Assembly: GCF_049844995.1 (NCBI RefSeq)
Contig: NZ_JBNCMC010000008.1
Coordinates: 46,310-110,309, forward strand
Length of the DNA: 64,000 nt
Direction of reading: 5' to 3'
Source of the DNA: Luteimicrobium sp049844995
GTDB lineage: Bacteria > Actinomycetota > Actinomycetes > Actinomycetales > Cellulomonadaceae
Part shown: in pieces, positions 16,414 to 24,937 of the stretch
Layout of the letters: each line of letters starts with the position of its first letter
Numbering within the stretch: the first letter of the stretch is position 1
The notes under the pieces: generated by a model
Told to the model about the DNA's origin: nothing
Seen by the model: only the letters and a program-made list of their open reading frames with translations
Database searches by the model: none
Translations under genes and position numbers: made by a program

Positions 16414-17897
16414 CCACCGCGACCGGCCCGACCTCCACGAACCCCGTCTTCCTCGGGGTCCCCCACCCGCGTGAGCCGCTGCGCTGGGGCGAGACGTTCC
16501 CGACGGCGGCGCGCGCGGCCCTCGACGACGCCCAGCTCCGGCGCAACCTGGGTCACGCGACGTCGACGATCCGGGCCAAGCGGGCGCGCGTCGTCGGCGA
16601 GGTGCCCGACTGGGAGGAGCTCCGCGACGCGGGCGCCGCGCTCAAGGCCGACGCGCTGACCCGGCTGCCGCAGCTCCTGGAGCGGCTCGAGGCGAACGTG
16701 ACGGCGCGCGGCGGCGTCGTGCACTGGGCGCGGGACGCCGCCGAGGCCAACGCGATCGTCACGGACCTGGTGCGCGCCACCGGGGCGGACGAGGTGGTCA
16801 AGGTCAAGTCCATGGCCACGCAGGAGATCGGGCTCGACGAGCACCTCGCGTCCGAGGGCATCGCGGCGTTCGAGACGGACCTCGCGGAGCTCATCGTGCA
16901 GCTCGCCGACGACCAGCCGTCCCACATCCTCGTCCCGGCGATCCACCGCAACCGCGCCGAGATCCGCGAGATCTTCCTCGAACGCATGGGCGACGCGCCC
17001 GCCCACCTGACCGACGACCCGGCGGCGCTCGCCGAGGCCGCGCGCGTCCACCTGCGCCGCAAGTTCCTGTCCGCGCGGGTGGCCGTCAGCGGCGCGAACT
17101 TCGCCGTCGCGGACACCGGCACGCTCGCCGTCGTCGAGTCCGAGGGCAACGGCCGCATGTGCCTCACGTTGCCCGAGACGCTGATCACGGTCATGGGGAT
17201 CGAGAAGCTGGTCCCGTCGTTCGAGGACCTCGAGGTCTTCCTCCAGCTCCTGCCCCGCTCCTCGACCGGCGAGCGCATGAACCCGTACACGTCGCTGTGG
17301 ACCGGGGTGACGCCGGGCGACGGGCCGCAGGAGTTCCACCTCGTCCTCCTCGACAACGGCCGCACGCGCGCCCTCGCCGACGACGTCGGCCGCGACGCCC
17401 TGCGCTGCATCCGCTGCTCCGCGTGCCTCAACGTGTGCCCCGTATACGAGAGGGTCGGCGGGCACGCCTACCAGTCCGTCTACCCCGGGCCGATCGGCGC
17501 GATCCTCACCCCGCAGCTCACGGGCGTGCAGTCCCACGACGACCCCAACGCGACGCTCCCCTACGCGTCCACGCTGTGCGGGGCGTGCTACGAGGTCTGC
17601 CCCGTCAAGATCGACATCCCGACGCTCCTCGTGCACCTGCGCGCCCGCGACGTCGACGAGGACCACGCCCGCCACCGCCCCACCGGCTGGGGCGCCGCCA
17701 TGAAGGCGGCCGCCTGGGTGATGTCCGACGGGCGCCGCATGGGCGCCGCCGAGCGCGCCTCCGCCGCCGGACGGGTCGTCGCGCGCGACGGGCAGATCCG
17801 CTCTCTCCCCTTCCCCGGCTCGTTGTGGACCGGCTCGCGCGACCTGCCCGCGCCGCCCAGGAAGTCGTTCCGCCGCTGGTGGAAGGAGCGCCCGTGA
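16410..17897 (+). CDS. lutB: L-lactate utilization protein LutB (4Fe-4S iron-sulfur protein)
   Basis: A 495-residue protein with an N-terminal LUD domain (about 60-300; conserved KVKSMATQEIGL and SGANFAVADTGT). A 4Fe-4S ferredoxin module follows, with cysteines at 333, 336, 339 and 343 and a second set at 390, 393 and 397. It relays electrons from lactate oxidation. Only three cysteines are in the second visible cluster motif, so a fourth ligand lies elsewhere or the cluster differs. The ATG overlaps the lutA stop and the TGA overlaps the lutC GTG. Confidence 0.95.
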   Translation: MTTATGPTSTNPVFLGVPHPREPLRWGETFPTAARAALDDAQLRRNLGHATSTIRAKRARVVGEVPDWEELRDAGAALKADALTRLPQLLERLEANVTARGGVVHWARDAAEANAIVTDLVRATGADEVVKVKSMATQEIGLDEHLASEGIAAFETDLAELIVQLADDQPSHILVPAIHRNRAEIREIFLERMGDAPAHLTDDPAALAEAARVHLRRKFLSARVAVSGANFAVADTGTLAVVESEGNGRMCLTLPETLITVMGIEKLVPSFEDLEVFLQLLPRSSTGERMNPYTSLWTGVTPGDGPQEFHLVLLDNGRTRALADDVGRDALRCIRCSACLNVCPVYERVGGHAYQSVYPGPIGAILTPQLTGVQSHDDPNATLPYASTLCGACYEVCPVKIDIPTLLVHLRARDVDEDHARHRPTGWGAAMKAAAWVMSDGRRMGAAERASAAGRVVARDGQIRSLPFPGSLWTGSRDLPAPPRKSFRRWWKERP

Positions 17898-18676
17898 GCG
17901 CGCGCGACGAGGTCCTCGCCCGGGTCCGGGCGGCGCTCGCCGCCACGCCGTCCGGCGAGCTGCCGCCCACCGGCGAGCGGTCCGGGACGCCCGACGGGCT
18001 GCCGGAGCGAGACGGGCGCCCCGCCCCGGGACCGGCCCCCGCGGCCGACGACGGCGCCGCGACGGACCGCGTCGACGTCCCGCGGGCCTACCGCGCGTCG
18101 GGCGAGCTGGTGGCCGGCGGTGCGGAGGCCGTCGCGCTCCTCGTGGACCGGCTCGTCGACTACAAGGCGACGGTCCACCGCGCCGAAGGCGACGGCGGTG
18201 CCACGGGGATAGCGCGCGCCGTCGGGCGGATCCTTGCAGAGGCGCGTGCGGGCGCGCCCGACGACGCCGCGCTCGTCGTGCCCGACGGCCTCGACCCCGC
18301 GTGGCTCGCGGCGCTGCCCGAGGGGCTCGTGGTGCGCCGGGACTCGCGGGAGGACCCGACCTCGCCCGCGGACCTCGACCGTACGCTCGGCGTGGTCACC
18401 GCGTGCCGGGTCGCGATCGCGGAGACCGGGACGATCGTCCTCGACGGCGAGCCCGACCAGGGACGCCGAGCCGTCTCGCTCGTGCCCGACCTGCACGTGT
18501 GCGTCGTCCTCGCCGAGCAGGTCGTGCAGCTCGTCCCGGAAGCCGTCCGGATCCTCGCCGCGCACCCCGAACGCCCGCAGACCTGGATCAGCGGCCCCAG
18601 CGCGACCAGCGACATCGAGCTCGAGCGGGTCGAGGGCGTGCACGGGCCGCGGCGGCTGCACGTGATCCTCGCGTGA
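17894..18676 (+). CDS. lutC: L-lactate utilization protein LutC (LUD domain)
   Basis: A 260-residue LUD-domain protein. A proline-rich, poorly conserved linker occupies about 20-60. The core follows, with TLGVVTACRVAIAETGTIVL near 160-180, cut here to GVVTACRVAIAETGTIVL, and the C-terminal ISGPSATSDIELERVEGVHGP, cut to SGPSATSDIELERVEGVHG. These are hallmarks of LutC/YkgG. It completes the lactate-oxidising complex. The GTG start overlaps the lutB stop. A strong bidirectional hairpin follows the stop. Confidence 0.94.
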   Translation: MSARDEVLARVRAALAATPSGELPPTGERSGTPDGLPERDGRPAPGPAPAADDGAATDRVDVPRAYRASGELVAGGAEAVALLVDRLVDYKATVHRAEGDGGATGIARAVGRILAEARAGAPDDAALVVPDGLDPAWLAALPEGLVVRRDSREDPTSPADLDRTLGVVTACRVAIAETGTIVLDGEPDQGRRAVSLVPDLHVCVVLAEQVVQLVPEAVRILAAHPERPQTWISGPSATSDIELERVEGVHGPRRLHVILA

Positions 18677-18681
18677 GGCGT

Positions 18682-18738
18682 CGAACCGACCCAGATCGTC
18701 GTCGCGACGCCGTCCGGGCGACGATCCGCGTCGGTTCG
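18682..18738. terminator. Bidirectional hairpin between lutC and the antiporter gene
   Basis: Nine-nt arms (18682-18690 and 18730-18738) enclose a second 8-nt stem (GATCGTCG with CGACGATC). The structure lies between convergent genes and has no T-tract, as is common in high-G+C actinobacteria. Confidence 0.65.
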
Positions 18739-18755
18739 GTGGAACGATCGCCGGG

Positions 18756-19973
18756 TCAGGCCTCCTCGGGGACCGCCGCGGTCTCGCCGACGCCGTGCTC
18801 GACGTCGCGCCGCGTCCCGCGCAGCGCGAGGGCGACGAGCGGGAACACGAGCACCGAGAGCAGGCCTGCGCCGACGAGCGACGTCGCGGTCGCGCTGGAC
18901 AGGTCGCCCGCGTCCCGGCCGATGTTCGTGACCGCCACGATGATGGGCAGCGCGGTCGCGGAGAAGAAGGCGAGGGACGCGCGGTCGCGCCGGGACGCCC
19001 CCTCGGGCGCCGCGAACGCCCCCGGCAGGCCCCGCACCACGAGGAACAGCACGAGGAACAGGGGCAGCCCCGCGAGCGCCGCGCCCGACCCGAGCAGCGC
19101 GTGCAGGTCGAACGTGACGCCCGTCGACACGAAGAAGATGGGCACGAGGAAGCCGTAGCCGACGGCCTCGATCTTGGCGTCCACCTGCTCGACGACGGGG
19201 TCGGCGGCGTCGCGCATGATCGCCTTGAGGACGAGCCCGCCCACGAACGCGCCGAGCAGCATGTCGAGCCCGAGCCAGATGCTGAGCGCCACGAGGCCGG
19301 CGACGACGAGCATGACGAGCCGCACGGCGAACTGCCCGCTGGTGTGGAGGGTGGTCTCGATGGCGCGGTGGACCCGCGCGTGCGGGGTCCGCGCGGCGAG
19401 CCAGACGGCGGCCGCCGCGAGCACCACGAAGATCAGCAGGACGACGGTCGCCTTCCCGGGCTGGCGGCCGCTGAGGAAGATCGAGATCGCGATCAGGGGG
19501 CCGAACTCGCCGACCGCGCCGACGGCGCTGACGACCCGCCCGAACGGGGTCCCGAGCTCCCCCGCGTCGCTGATCACGGGGAGGATCGTGCCGAGCGCGG
19601 TGGAGGTCAGCGCGATCCCGACGAACACGCCCGCCGCGGCGGTCGACGCGAACAGGACGCCCAGCACGACCCCGACCACGAGCGACACGAGCCAGCCGCC
19701 GACGGCGCGGCGCAGCGGCCGGCCCCGGATCCCGGCGACGTCGATCTCGTGCCCGGCGAGGAAGAACAGCATCGCGAGGCCGAAGTCGGAGAGCCGGTCC
19801 GTGACCTCGGTCGGCACGGCCCAGCCGAGCGCCGCGGGCCCGACGAGCAGCCCGAGCAGGATCTCGAAGACCACGACGGGCACGGGCGCGAACCGCCGCA
19901 CGCCGCGCGCGAGGAGCGGCGCGGCCGCGGCGCACAGCGCGAAGAGCACCAACGTCAACGCCTCGCTGTCCAC
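18756..19973 (-). CDS. CPA2-family cation:proton antiporter (KefB/NapA-like)
   Basis: A 405-residue polytopic membrane protein with about twelve hydrophobic helices in the Na_H_Exchanger fold. Family segments are EILLGLLVGPAALGW, LSDFGLAMLFFLAGHEID, SDAGELGTPFGR and PIFFVSTGVTFDL. It likely exchanges K+ or Na+ for H+ for pH or ion homeostasis. No TrkA-type regulatory domain is fused. The GTG start has GGAGGG five bases upstream. It is a single gene, convergent with lutC. Confidence 0.9.
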   Translation of the reverse strand: MDSEALTLVLFALCAAAAPLLARGVRRFAPVPVVVFEILLGLLVGPAALGWAVPTEVTDRLSDFGLAMLFFLAGHEIDVAGIRGRPLRRAVGGWLVSLVVGVVLGVLFASTAAAGVFVGIALTSTALGTILPVISDAGELGTPFGRVVSAVGAVGEFGPLIAISIFLSGRQPGKATVVLLIFVVLAAAAVWLAARTPHARVHRAIETTLHTSGQFAVRLVMLVVAGLVALSIWLGLDMLLGAFVGGLVLKAIMRDAADPVVEQVDAKIEAVGYGFLVPIFFVSTGVTFDLHALLGSGAALAGLPLFLVLFLVVRGLPGAFAAPEGASRRDRASLAFFSATALPIIVAVTNIGRDAGDLSSATATSLVGAGLLSVLVFPLVALALRGTRRDVEHGVGETAAVPEEA

Positions 19974-20077
19974 CGGCGCCCTCCGTCCCGACGTCCGGCG
20001 GGTCCGGGCGTCGTCGAGAACGTATCGCGCGCGGCGCGGCGCCGCAGGGGCGCACGGCAGCCCGCTAGGGTCGCGCC

Positions 20078-20443
20078 ATGCCTCAGCGTCCGACGTCGCC
20101 CGCAGAACCCGGCGCGGAGCTCCGGCTCTCCCCAGCGGGACTGGTGGCGTTCGCGGTCGAGATCGCGATGCTCGTCCTGCTCGCGGTCGCGGGCTGGCGC
20201 CTCGGCGGGAACGCCGCGCTCTCGGTGCTGGTCGCCGTCGTGCTGGTCGCCGTGGCCGTCGTCGCGTGGGGGTGGTGGCTCGCGCCCCGCTCCCCGCGCC
20301 GGCTCGCACGGACGCCTCGGATCGCCGCGAAGGCGGCGCTGTTCGCCGTGACCGCCGTGCTCGCCGTCGCCGTCGGGCTCGTCGTCCCGGGCCTCGTGTT
20401 CGCCGTGGTCGCGGCCGCGTCGCTGGCCTGGTCGCGCGACTGA
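20078..20443 (+). CDS. DUF2568 (YrdB-like) small membrane protein
   Basis: A 121-residue protein with about four hydrophobic helices. The pattern FAVEIAMLVLLAVAGWRLG and the Pro/Arg-rich centre APRSPRRLARTPR are typical of the DUF2568/YrdB family, of unknown function. The ATG follows TAGGGT by 6 nt with no Shine-Dalgarno, so it is probably leaderless. It is convergent with the sigma factor gene (gap 3 nt). Confidence 0.8.
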   Translation: MPQRPTSPAEPGAELRLSPAGLVAFAVEIAMLVLLAVAGWRLGGNAALSVLVAVVLVAVAVVAWGWWLAPRSPRRLARTPRIAAKAALFAVTAVLAVAVGLVVPGLVFAVVAAASLAWSRD

Positions 20444-20446
20444 CCG

Positions 20447-21451
20447 TCAGGCGGCCTCGAGCAGCACCACGTCCTTGGTGGCCAGCGTCTCCGGGTCGCC
20501 GCACACGTCGACGGCGACGACCCGCCCGTCCCGCACCCCGATCGCGTACGCCGACCGCACCTGACCCTGGAACACGAACGCCGCGCCGACCTCCCCGTCG
20601 ATGAGGGCCACCCGCGCGGCGAGCGCGCGCCCCACGAACGCGGTCGCGACGGCGAACGCCCCGTGCTCCTCCGCGGCGAGGACCGGCGCCGGCAGCCCCT
20701 GCGCCACGACCCGCGCGGTCGCCTCGACCGCTGCCGGGTCCGCGTGCAGCACGACGTCGGGGTCGAGCACCTGGAGCAGGTCCTCGAACCTCCCCTCGCG
20801 CGACGCCGCGAGGAACGCCTCGACGACCTGGCGCTGGCGGGCGCGGTCGGCGGGGAGGACGGGCGCCTCGACGTGCTCGACGCCGTCGGGCCCGACGGCG
20901 GGGTCCTGCGAGGCGAAGGCCGACCCCCGGACCCGGCGCCGCGCCCGGGACGCGAGCTGGCGCGTCGCCTCGGGGGTCCGCTCGACGATGGGGGCGATCT
21001 GGTCGAACGGCACCCCGAACAGGTCGTGCAGGACGAACGCCAGCCGCTCGGCGGGGGTCAGGGTGTCGAGGACGACCTGCAGCGCGGCCCCCACGGCGTC
21101 GGCCTCGACGGCCGCCCCCTCGGGCTCGGCGGCGTCGTCGTCGCGCCGCTCGGCCGCGACCTCCTCGACGGGCGCCCAGCCGTCCTCCCGCCGCGCCGTC
21201 CGGGACCGCAGGTGGTCGAGGCACACGCGCGAGACGACGGTCGTGAGCCAGCCGGTGAGGTTGTCGATCGCGTCCGCGCCGGTGCGCTGGAGCCTGAACC
21301 ACGCCTCCTGGACGGCGTCCTCGGCTTCCGCGCCGTCGCCGAGCATGCGGGTCGCGACCGCACGCAACCGCGCCCGTTGCGCCTCGAACTGCTGCGCGAG
21401 CCAGTCGTCGCCGGTCGCGTGATCCCGCCCTGCGGGTGCCTCGGAGCTCAC
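20447..21451 (-). CDS. ECF sigma factor with fused SnoaL-like domain (ECF41/SigJ-like)
   Basis: A 334-residue extracytoplasmic-function sigma factor. Region 2 (about 20-90) holds DAVQEAWFRLQR and LTGWLTTVVSRVCLDHLRSR, region 4 (about 125-185) holds LTPAERLAFVLHDLFGVPF. A C-terminal SnoaL/NTF2-like domain (about 205-334) replaces an anti-sigma factor, as in ECF41. The ECF41 linker motif WLPEP is not intact; WAPVE stands in that area, so a related ECF group is possible. The GTG at 21451 has AAGGA seven bases upstream; a GTG six bases earlier is less well placed. It is divergent from an AhpD-like gene, the usual ECF41 partner. Confidence 0.88.
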   Translation of the reverse strand: MSSEAPAGRDHATGDDWLAQQFEAQRARLRAVATRMLGDGAEAEDAVQEAWFRLQRTGADAIDNLTGWLTTVVSRVCLDHLRSRTARREDGWAPVEEVAAERRDDDAAEPEGAAVEADAVGAALQVVLDTLTPAERLAFVLHDLFGVPFDQIAPIVERTPEATRQLASRARRRVRGSAFASQDPAVGPDGVEHVEAPVLPADRARQRQVVEAFLAASREGRFEDLLQVLDPDVVLHADPAAVEATARVVAQGLPAPVLAAEEHGAFAVATAFVGRALAARVALIDGEVGAAFVFQGQVRSAYAIGVRDGRVVAVDVCGDPETLATKDVVLLEAA

Positions 21452-21478
21452 GGTCACATCCTTCCGTCGGGGTACGTC
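21452..21478 (+). promoter_or_regulatory. Candidate ECF41-type promoter
   Basis: GGTCACA (21452-21458), a 16-nt spacer and CGTC (21475-21478) match the ECF41 promoter form TGTCACA-N16-CGTC, recalled from the literature, with one mismatch. It faces the AhpD-like gene and begins at the sigma factor start codon. Confidence 0.55.
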
Positions 21479-21539
21479 GAAGGGATGACGAACACGCCCG
21501 GCCCGACGTGACGGCCGGGCCCGATCCGAGGAGCGACCC

Positions 21540-21995
21540 GTGACCGCACGCATGAAGAACCCCGCCTCGTACTTCGCCGACGCCCAGAGCCTGCTGCCGA
21601 CGCTGGGGCAGGTGCCCCGCGGCAAGGAGGTCGACGACGAGACCCTCGAGCTCCTCCACTTCCGCGTCAGCCAGATCAACGGCTGCGCATGGTGCCTGGA
21701 CTTCGGCCGCCGCACGGCGGAGAAGGCGGGCATGAGCGCGGAGAAGCTCGCGCTGCTGCCCGCGTGGCGCGAGGCCACCTGCTACACCGACGCGCAGCGG
21801 GCGGCGCTCGCGCTCGCGGAGGCCATGACCCGGCTCGCGGACCGGCCCGACGCCGTCGACGACGCGATCTGGGCCGACGTCGAGCAGCACTTCGGTGAGG
21901 AGCAGCTCGCGGCGATCGTCCTGTGGGTCGCCACGACGAACCTCTTCAACCGCCTCAACGTGACGGTCCGCCAGGTCCCGGGCACCTGGAGCTGA
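21540..21995 (+). CDS. Carboxymuconolactone decarboxylase / AhpD-like protein
   Basis: A 151-residue AhpD-fold protein. The CxxC redox pair is in QINGCAWCLDFG, preceded by LLHFRVSQ and followed by the family helix GEEQLAAIVLWVATTNLFNRLNV, quoted as IVLWVATTNLFNRLN. Members act as alkylhydroperoxidase-like or gamma-carboxymuconolactone-like enzymes. Genes of this type are the standard target beside ECF41 sigma factors. Start is GTG with GAGGAG six bases upstream, about 55 nt after the predicted ECF promoter. The substrate is not known. Confidence 0.92.
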   Translation: MTARMKNPASYFADAQSLLPTLGQVPRGKEVDDETLELLHFRVSQINGCAWCLDFGRRTAEKAGMSAEKLALLPAWREATCYTDAQRAALALAEAMTRLADRPDAVDDAIWADVEQHFGEEQLAAIVLWVATTNLFNRLNVTVRQVPGTWS

Positions 21996-22114
21996 GCGGC
22001 CGGGACAGCCCCGACCTGCCGAGCACGGGCTTCCCGCCAGCCGACGACGGGCTCCGCGTCCGTCCGCGAAGCGTGACGGTCACGGAGCCCGTGTTCGGCG
22101 ACGAAGGGGGCGTC

Positions 22115-22897
22115 TCAGGCCGAACGCTGCAGCGCGCGGAACGCCCGGGTCGCGAGCCACCACATCACGACGGCGGCGAGCGCCAGCCAGCCGAGGCGGC
22201 TCCAGACCAGTCCCCAGTCGGGCGCGGAGGACAGCGCCTCCCGCCCGGCGACGACGGCCCAGTCGAAGGGGTTGTACCGGGCGACGGTCTGCACCCAGCC
22301 CGGCGACAGGCTCGTGTCCATCACCGCGGACGACAGGAACATCAGCGGCAGCGTGATGAGCTGCGAGATCCCGATGAGCGCCTCCTGCTGCCCGGTGAGC
22401 AGCGCGAACGCGTTCGACAGGGCGGAGAACAGCGCGGTGAGGAGGACGACGGCGAGCGCCACCACGAGCATCCCGGCGGCGCCACCGCCGAACCGCGCCC
22501 CGGACGCCACCGCGACCAGGACCACGACGACGCCCTGCACGACCGCGACGACCGACTGGTAGACCATCGTCGACGCGACGAGCGCGCCGCGGCTCGTCGG
22601 GGAGGCGAGGAAGCGGTCCATGACGCCGCGGTCCATGTCCTGCACGAAGCTCGTGCCCGCCCACGCGGCGCCGAACATGGCCGTCATCATGACGACGCCC
22701 GGGGTGATGAACTCGAGGTAGGTGCCCTGGAAGCCGCCCCCGAACCCGGGGATGTCGACGACCGACTTGAACAGCGCCCCGAACAGCAGCAGCCAGATCA
22801 TCGGCTGGACGAGCTGCATCACGACGAACACGGGGATCCGCAGCCCGCTGCGCAGCGACCGGGCGGCGAGGAGGCCGGTGTGGGTGAGCGCGGTCAT
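22115..22897 (-). CDS. ABC-2 type transporter permease (DrrB-like)
   Basis: A 260-residue membrane protein with six hydrophobic helices. It has the ABC-2 pattern QPMIWLLLFGALF near the N-terminus, FVQDMDRGVMDRFLASPTSRGA in the cytoplasmic loop, quoted as DRGVMDRFLASPTSRGA, and LPLMFLSSAVMDTS. It is the channel partner of the DrrA-like ATPase, whose stop overlaps this ATG by 4 nt. Probable role is export of a drug or lipid; substrate unknown. PadR control is likely from gene order. Confidence 0.92.
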   Translation of the reverse strand: MTALTHTGLLAARSLRSGLRIPVFVVMQLVQPMIWLLLFGALFKSVVDIPGFGGGFQGTYLEFITPGVVMMTAMFGAAWAGTSFVQDMDRGVMDRFLASPTSRGALVASTMVYQSVVAVVQGVVVVLVAVASGARFGGGAAGMLVVALAVVLLTALFSALSNAFALLTGQQEALIGISQLITLPLMFLSSAVMDTSLSPGWVQTVARYNPFDWAVVAGREALSSAPDWGLVWSRLGWLALAAVVMWWLATRAFRALQRSA

Positions 22898-23940
22898 GCC
22901 GCCACCTCCGTCCCGACGACGCCGGCCGCGGACCCGGGGCGCCCGGCGGACCCGTAGGTGCGGCCCGTGTAGCGGAGGTACACGTCGTCGAGGCTGGGCC
23001 GTGCGACGGTCGCCGACGCGACGGGCACGCCCGCCCCGTCGAGCGCCGCCAGCACCCCGGGCAGCGCGGCGGAGCCGGACTCGGCCCGCCCGCGCAGCTG
23101 TGCGCCGTCGACGACGACGTCCGCGAGCCCCGCCTCGGCGGCCACCCGGGTGAGGCGCGCGCGGGCGGCAGGACCCGCGCCGTCGTCGGACGGGCTCACG
23201 GCGGAGGCGCCGAGCTCGACCACGACCGTGTCGCCGTGCAGGCCGTCCTTGAGCTCGGACGGGCTGCCCTCGACGACGACGCTCCCCCGGTCGACGATCG
23301 CGACGCGCGCCGCGAGCCGGTCGGCCTCCTCGAGGTAGTGGGTCGTGAGGAGGACGGTCATGCGCTCGTCGCCCGTCATGCGCTCGATCTCGGCCCACAT
23401 CTCGGCCCGCGCCTCGGGGTCGAGCCCGGTGGTGGGCTCGTCGAGGAACAGCACCTGGGGCCGGTGGACGATCCCGAGCGCGACGTCGAGCTTGCGGGCC
23501 ATGCCGCCGGAGTACGTCTTGACGAGCCGGTGGGCGGCGGGGGCGAGCCCGAACCGCTCGAGCAGCTCGTCGGCGCGGGCTCCCGCCTCGCGGCGGCCCA
23601 GGCCCTGGAGCCGACCCGCGAGGACGAGGTTCTCGCGACCCGTGTCCATGGGGTCGGTCACGGGCTTCTGGGCGACGTACCCGACCGCGCGGCGGACGGC
23701 GTCGGGCTCGCGCGCGACGTCGAGCCCGGCGACCGTCGCGGTCCCGGAGTCGGCGCGGCTGAGGGTCGTGAGGATCTTGACGGTCGTGGACTTGCCGGCG
23801 CCGTTCGGGCCGAGCAGGCCGAAGACGGTGCCGTCCGGGACGGCGAACGACAGCCCGTCCAGGGCCGTGACGCCCGGCGCGCCGCGGCGGCCGGGATAGG
23901 TCTTGCGCAGGTTCTCGGCGCGGGTGGCGGCGAGTGACAT
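22894..23940 (-). CDS. ABC transporter ATP-binding protein (DrrA-like)
   Basis: A 348-residue exporter ATPase. It has Walker A GPNGAGKST (about 44-52), signature TYSGGMARKLDVALGIV, Walker B VLFLDEPTTGLDPEAR and LLTTHYLEEAD. The YSGGM and TTGLDP forms and the C-terminal extension (about 235-348, ending in SLDDVYLRYTGR) match the daunorubicin-resistance ATPase group. ATG has AAGGAG five bases upstream. The 196-bp interval between this gene and the upstream padR holds no gene that I recognise. Confidence 0.93.
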   Translation of the reverse strand: MSLAATRAENLRKTYPGRRGAPGVTALDGLSFAVPDGTVFGLLGPNGAGKSTTVKILTTLSRADSGTATVAGLDVAREPDAVRRAVGYVAQKPVTDPMDTGRENLVLAGRLQGLGRREAGARADELLERFGLAPAAHRLVKTYSGGMARKLDVALGIVHRPQVLFLDEPTTGLDPEARAEMWAEIERMTGDERMTVLLTTHYLEEADRLAARVAIVDRGSVVVEGSPSELKDGLHGDTVVVELGASAVSPSDDGAGPAARARLTRVAAEAGLADVVVDGAQLRGRAESGSAALPGVLAALDGAGVPVASATVARPSLDDVYLRYTGRTYGSAGRPGSAAGVVGTEVAA

Positions 23941-24136
23941 CGTGACTCCTTGGTGGGGAGTCGCCGGCGAGGGCGGGAGCCGCCGATAGCATGGCTGACA
24001 GCTCGAAGGTCTTGACGTGATGGTCGGACGGTCCCTCGTGGACGACTCGGGCGATGGTGGTCCGGGTGTTGGCGCACCCGGGCCACCGCTGTCTCCGGCG
24101 GCGGCGCGATCTCGAGGATCGGGCCGTGCCGGTGGT

Positions 24137-24850
24137 TCAGGGGCCTGGCGGCTCGAGCCGGGCGGCCTCGGAGATCTCGTCGAGCTCGGCGAGGTGGTCG
24201 GGTCCGATCGCGCGCAGGACCTCTCCCTCCACCTCGTCGGCAGGCCTCCCGGCGGCGAGCAGCGCGTGCATGCGCGACCACACGTCCTGGCCGCCCACCG
24301 TGCCGGCGTCGAGGCGCTCGACCAGCCGGGCGACCCACTCGCGCTCGGCGCGCAGGAGGGTCAGGTGGTAGTCGGCCTCGATCGCGAGCATCTCGGGCAG
24401 GCCCGCGTGCCGGGTCCGCTCCAGGACGGCCTGCCGGTGGACGATCGTGGTGTCGAGGGTCGCGACCCGGGCTCGCAGGAGGTCGGCGGCCTCGCCGGGC
24501 TCGACGAGCGCGACGAGCGACAGCCCCGCCTCGAGCGTCGGGTACTCGCGGTCGGGGACGGCGAGGATCTGGCGGAGCCAGTCGCGGGCCTCGGTGCGGC
24601 CGTCGTCGGTGATCTCGTAGACGGTGCGCTCGGGGCGGTTGCCCTCGCGCTCGGCGCGCTGCTCGGTGATGAACCCGTGCTTCTCGAGCGACTTGATGAC
24701 CGAGTACAGCGACCCGAAGTTGAGGCGGATCGAGTCGTCCTTGCCGCGCTTGCGCAGCGTCGTCGTGATCTCGTACGGGTACATGGGCTTCTCCCACAGG
24801 CACGCGAGCACCGCGAGCGCCAGGGGGTTGGACACCGGCCGTCGAGCCAT
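24137..24850 (-). CDS. PadR-family transcriptional regulator
   Basis: A 237-residue PadR regulator. The winged helix begins NPLALAVLACLWEKPMYPYE and contains FGSLYSVIKSLEKHGFI and the wing RTVYEITDDGR. The C-terminal part is a long helical Vir-type domain. It lies upstream of the DrrAB-like exporter on the same strand and probably represses it. ATG at 24850 has GGAGG six bases upstream, better than the adjacent GTG at 24853. A perfect inverted repeat overlaps its promoter. Confidence 0.92.
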   Translation of the reverse strand: MARRPVSNPLALAVLACLWEKPMYPYEITTTLRKRGKDDSIRLNFGSLYSVIKSLEKHGFITEQRAEREGNRPERTVYEITDDGRTEARDWLRQILAVPDREYPTLEAGLSLVALVEPGEAADLLRARVATLDTTIVHRQAVLERTRHAGLPEMLAIEADYHLTLLRAEREWVARLVERLDAGTVGGQDVWSRMHALLAAGRPADEVEGEVLRAIGPDHLAELDEISEAARLEPPGP

Positions 24851-24863
24851 CACTCACCTCCGT

Positions 24864-24881
24864 ATACTCGACTCAGAGTAT
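24864..24881. promoter_or_regulatory. Putative PadR operator
   Basis: ATACTC, 6 nt, GAGTAT form a perfect inverted repeat 14 nt upstream of the padR ATG, in the promoter region shared with the divergent Nudix gene. It resembles the TATAC repeat before the other padR gene. Autorepression is inferred. Confidence 0.6.
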
Positions 24882-24937
24882 GTGAGTCCTCGACCCCGCG
24901 CAAGACCGCTCCCGGCCCGGCTGACACGATGGGGCCC

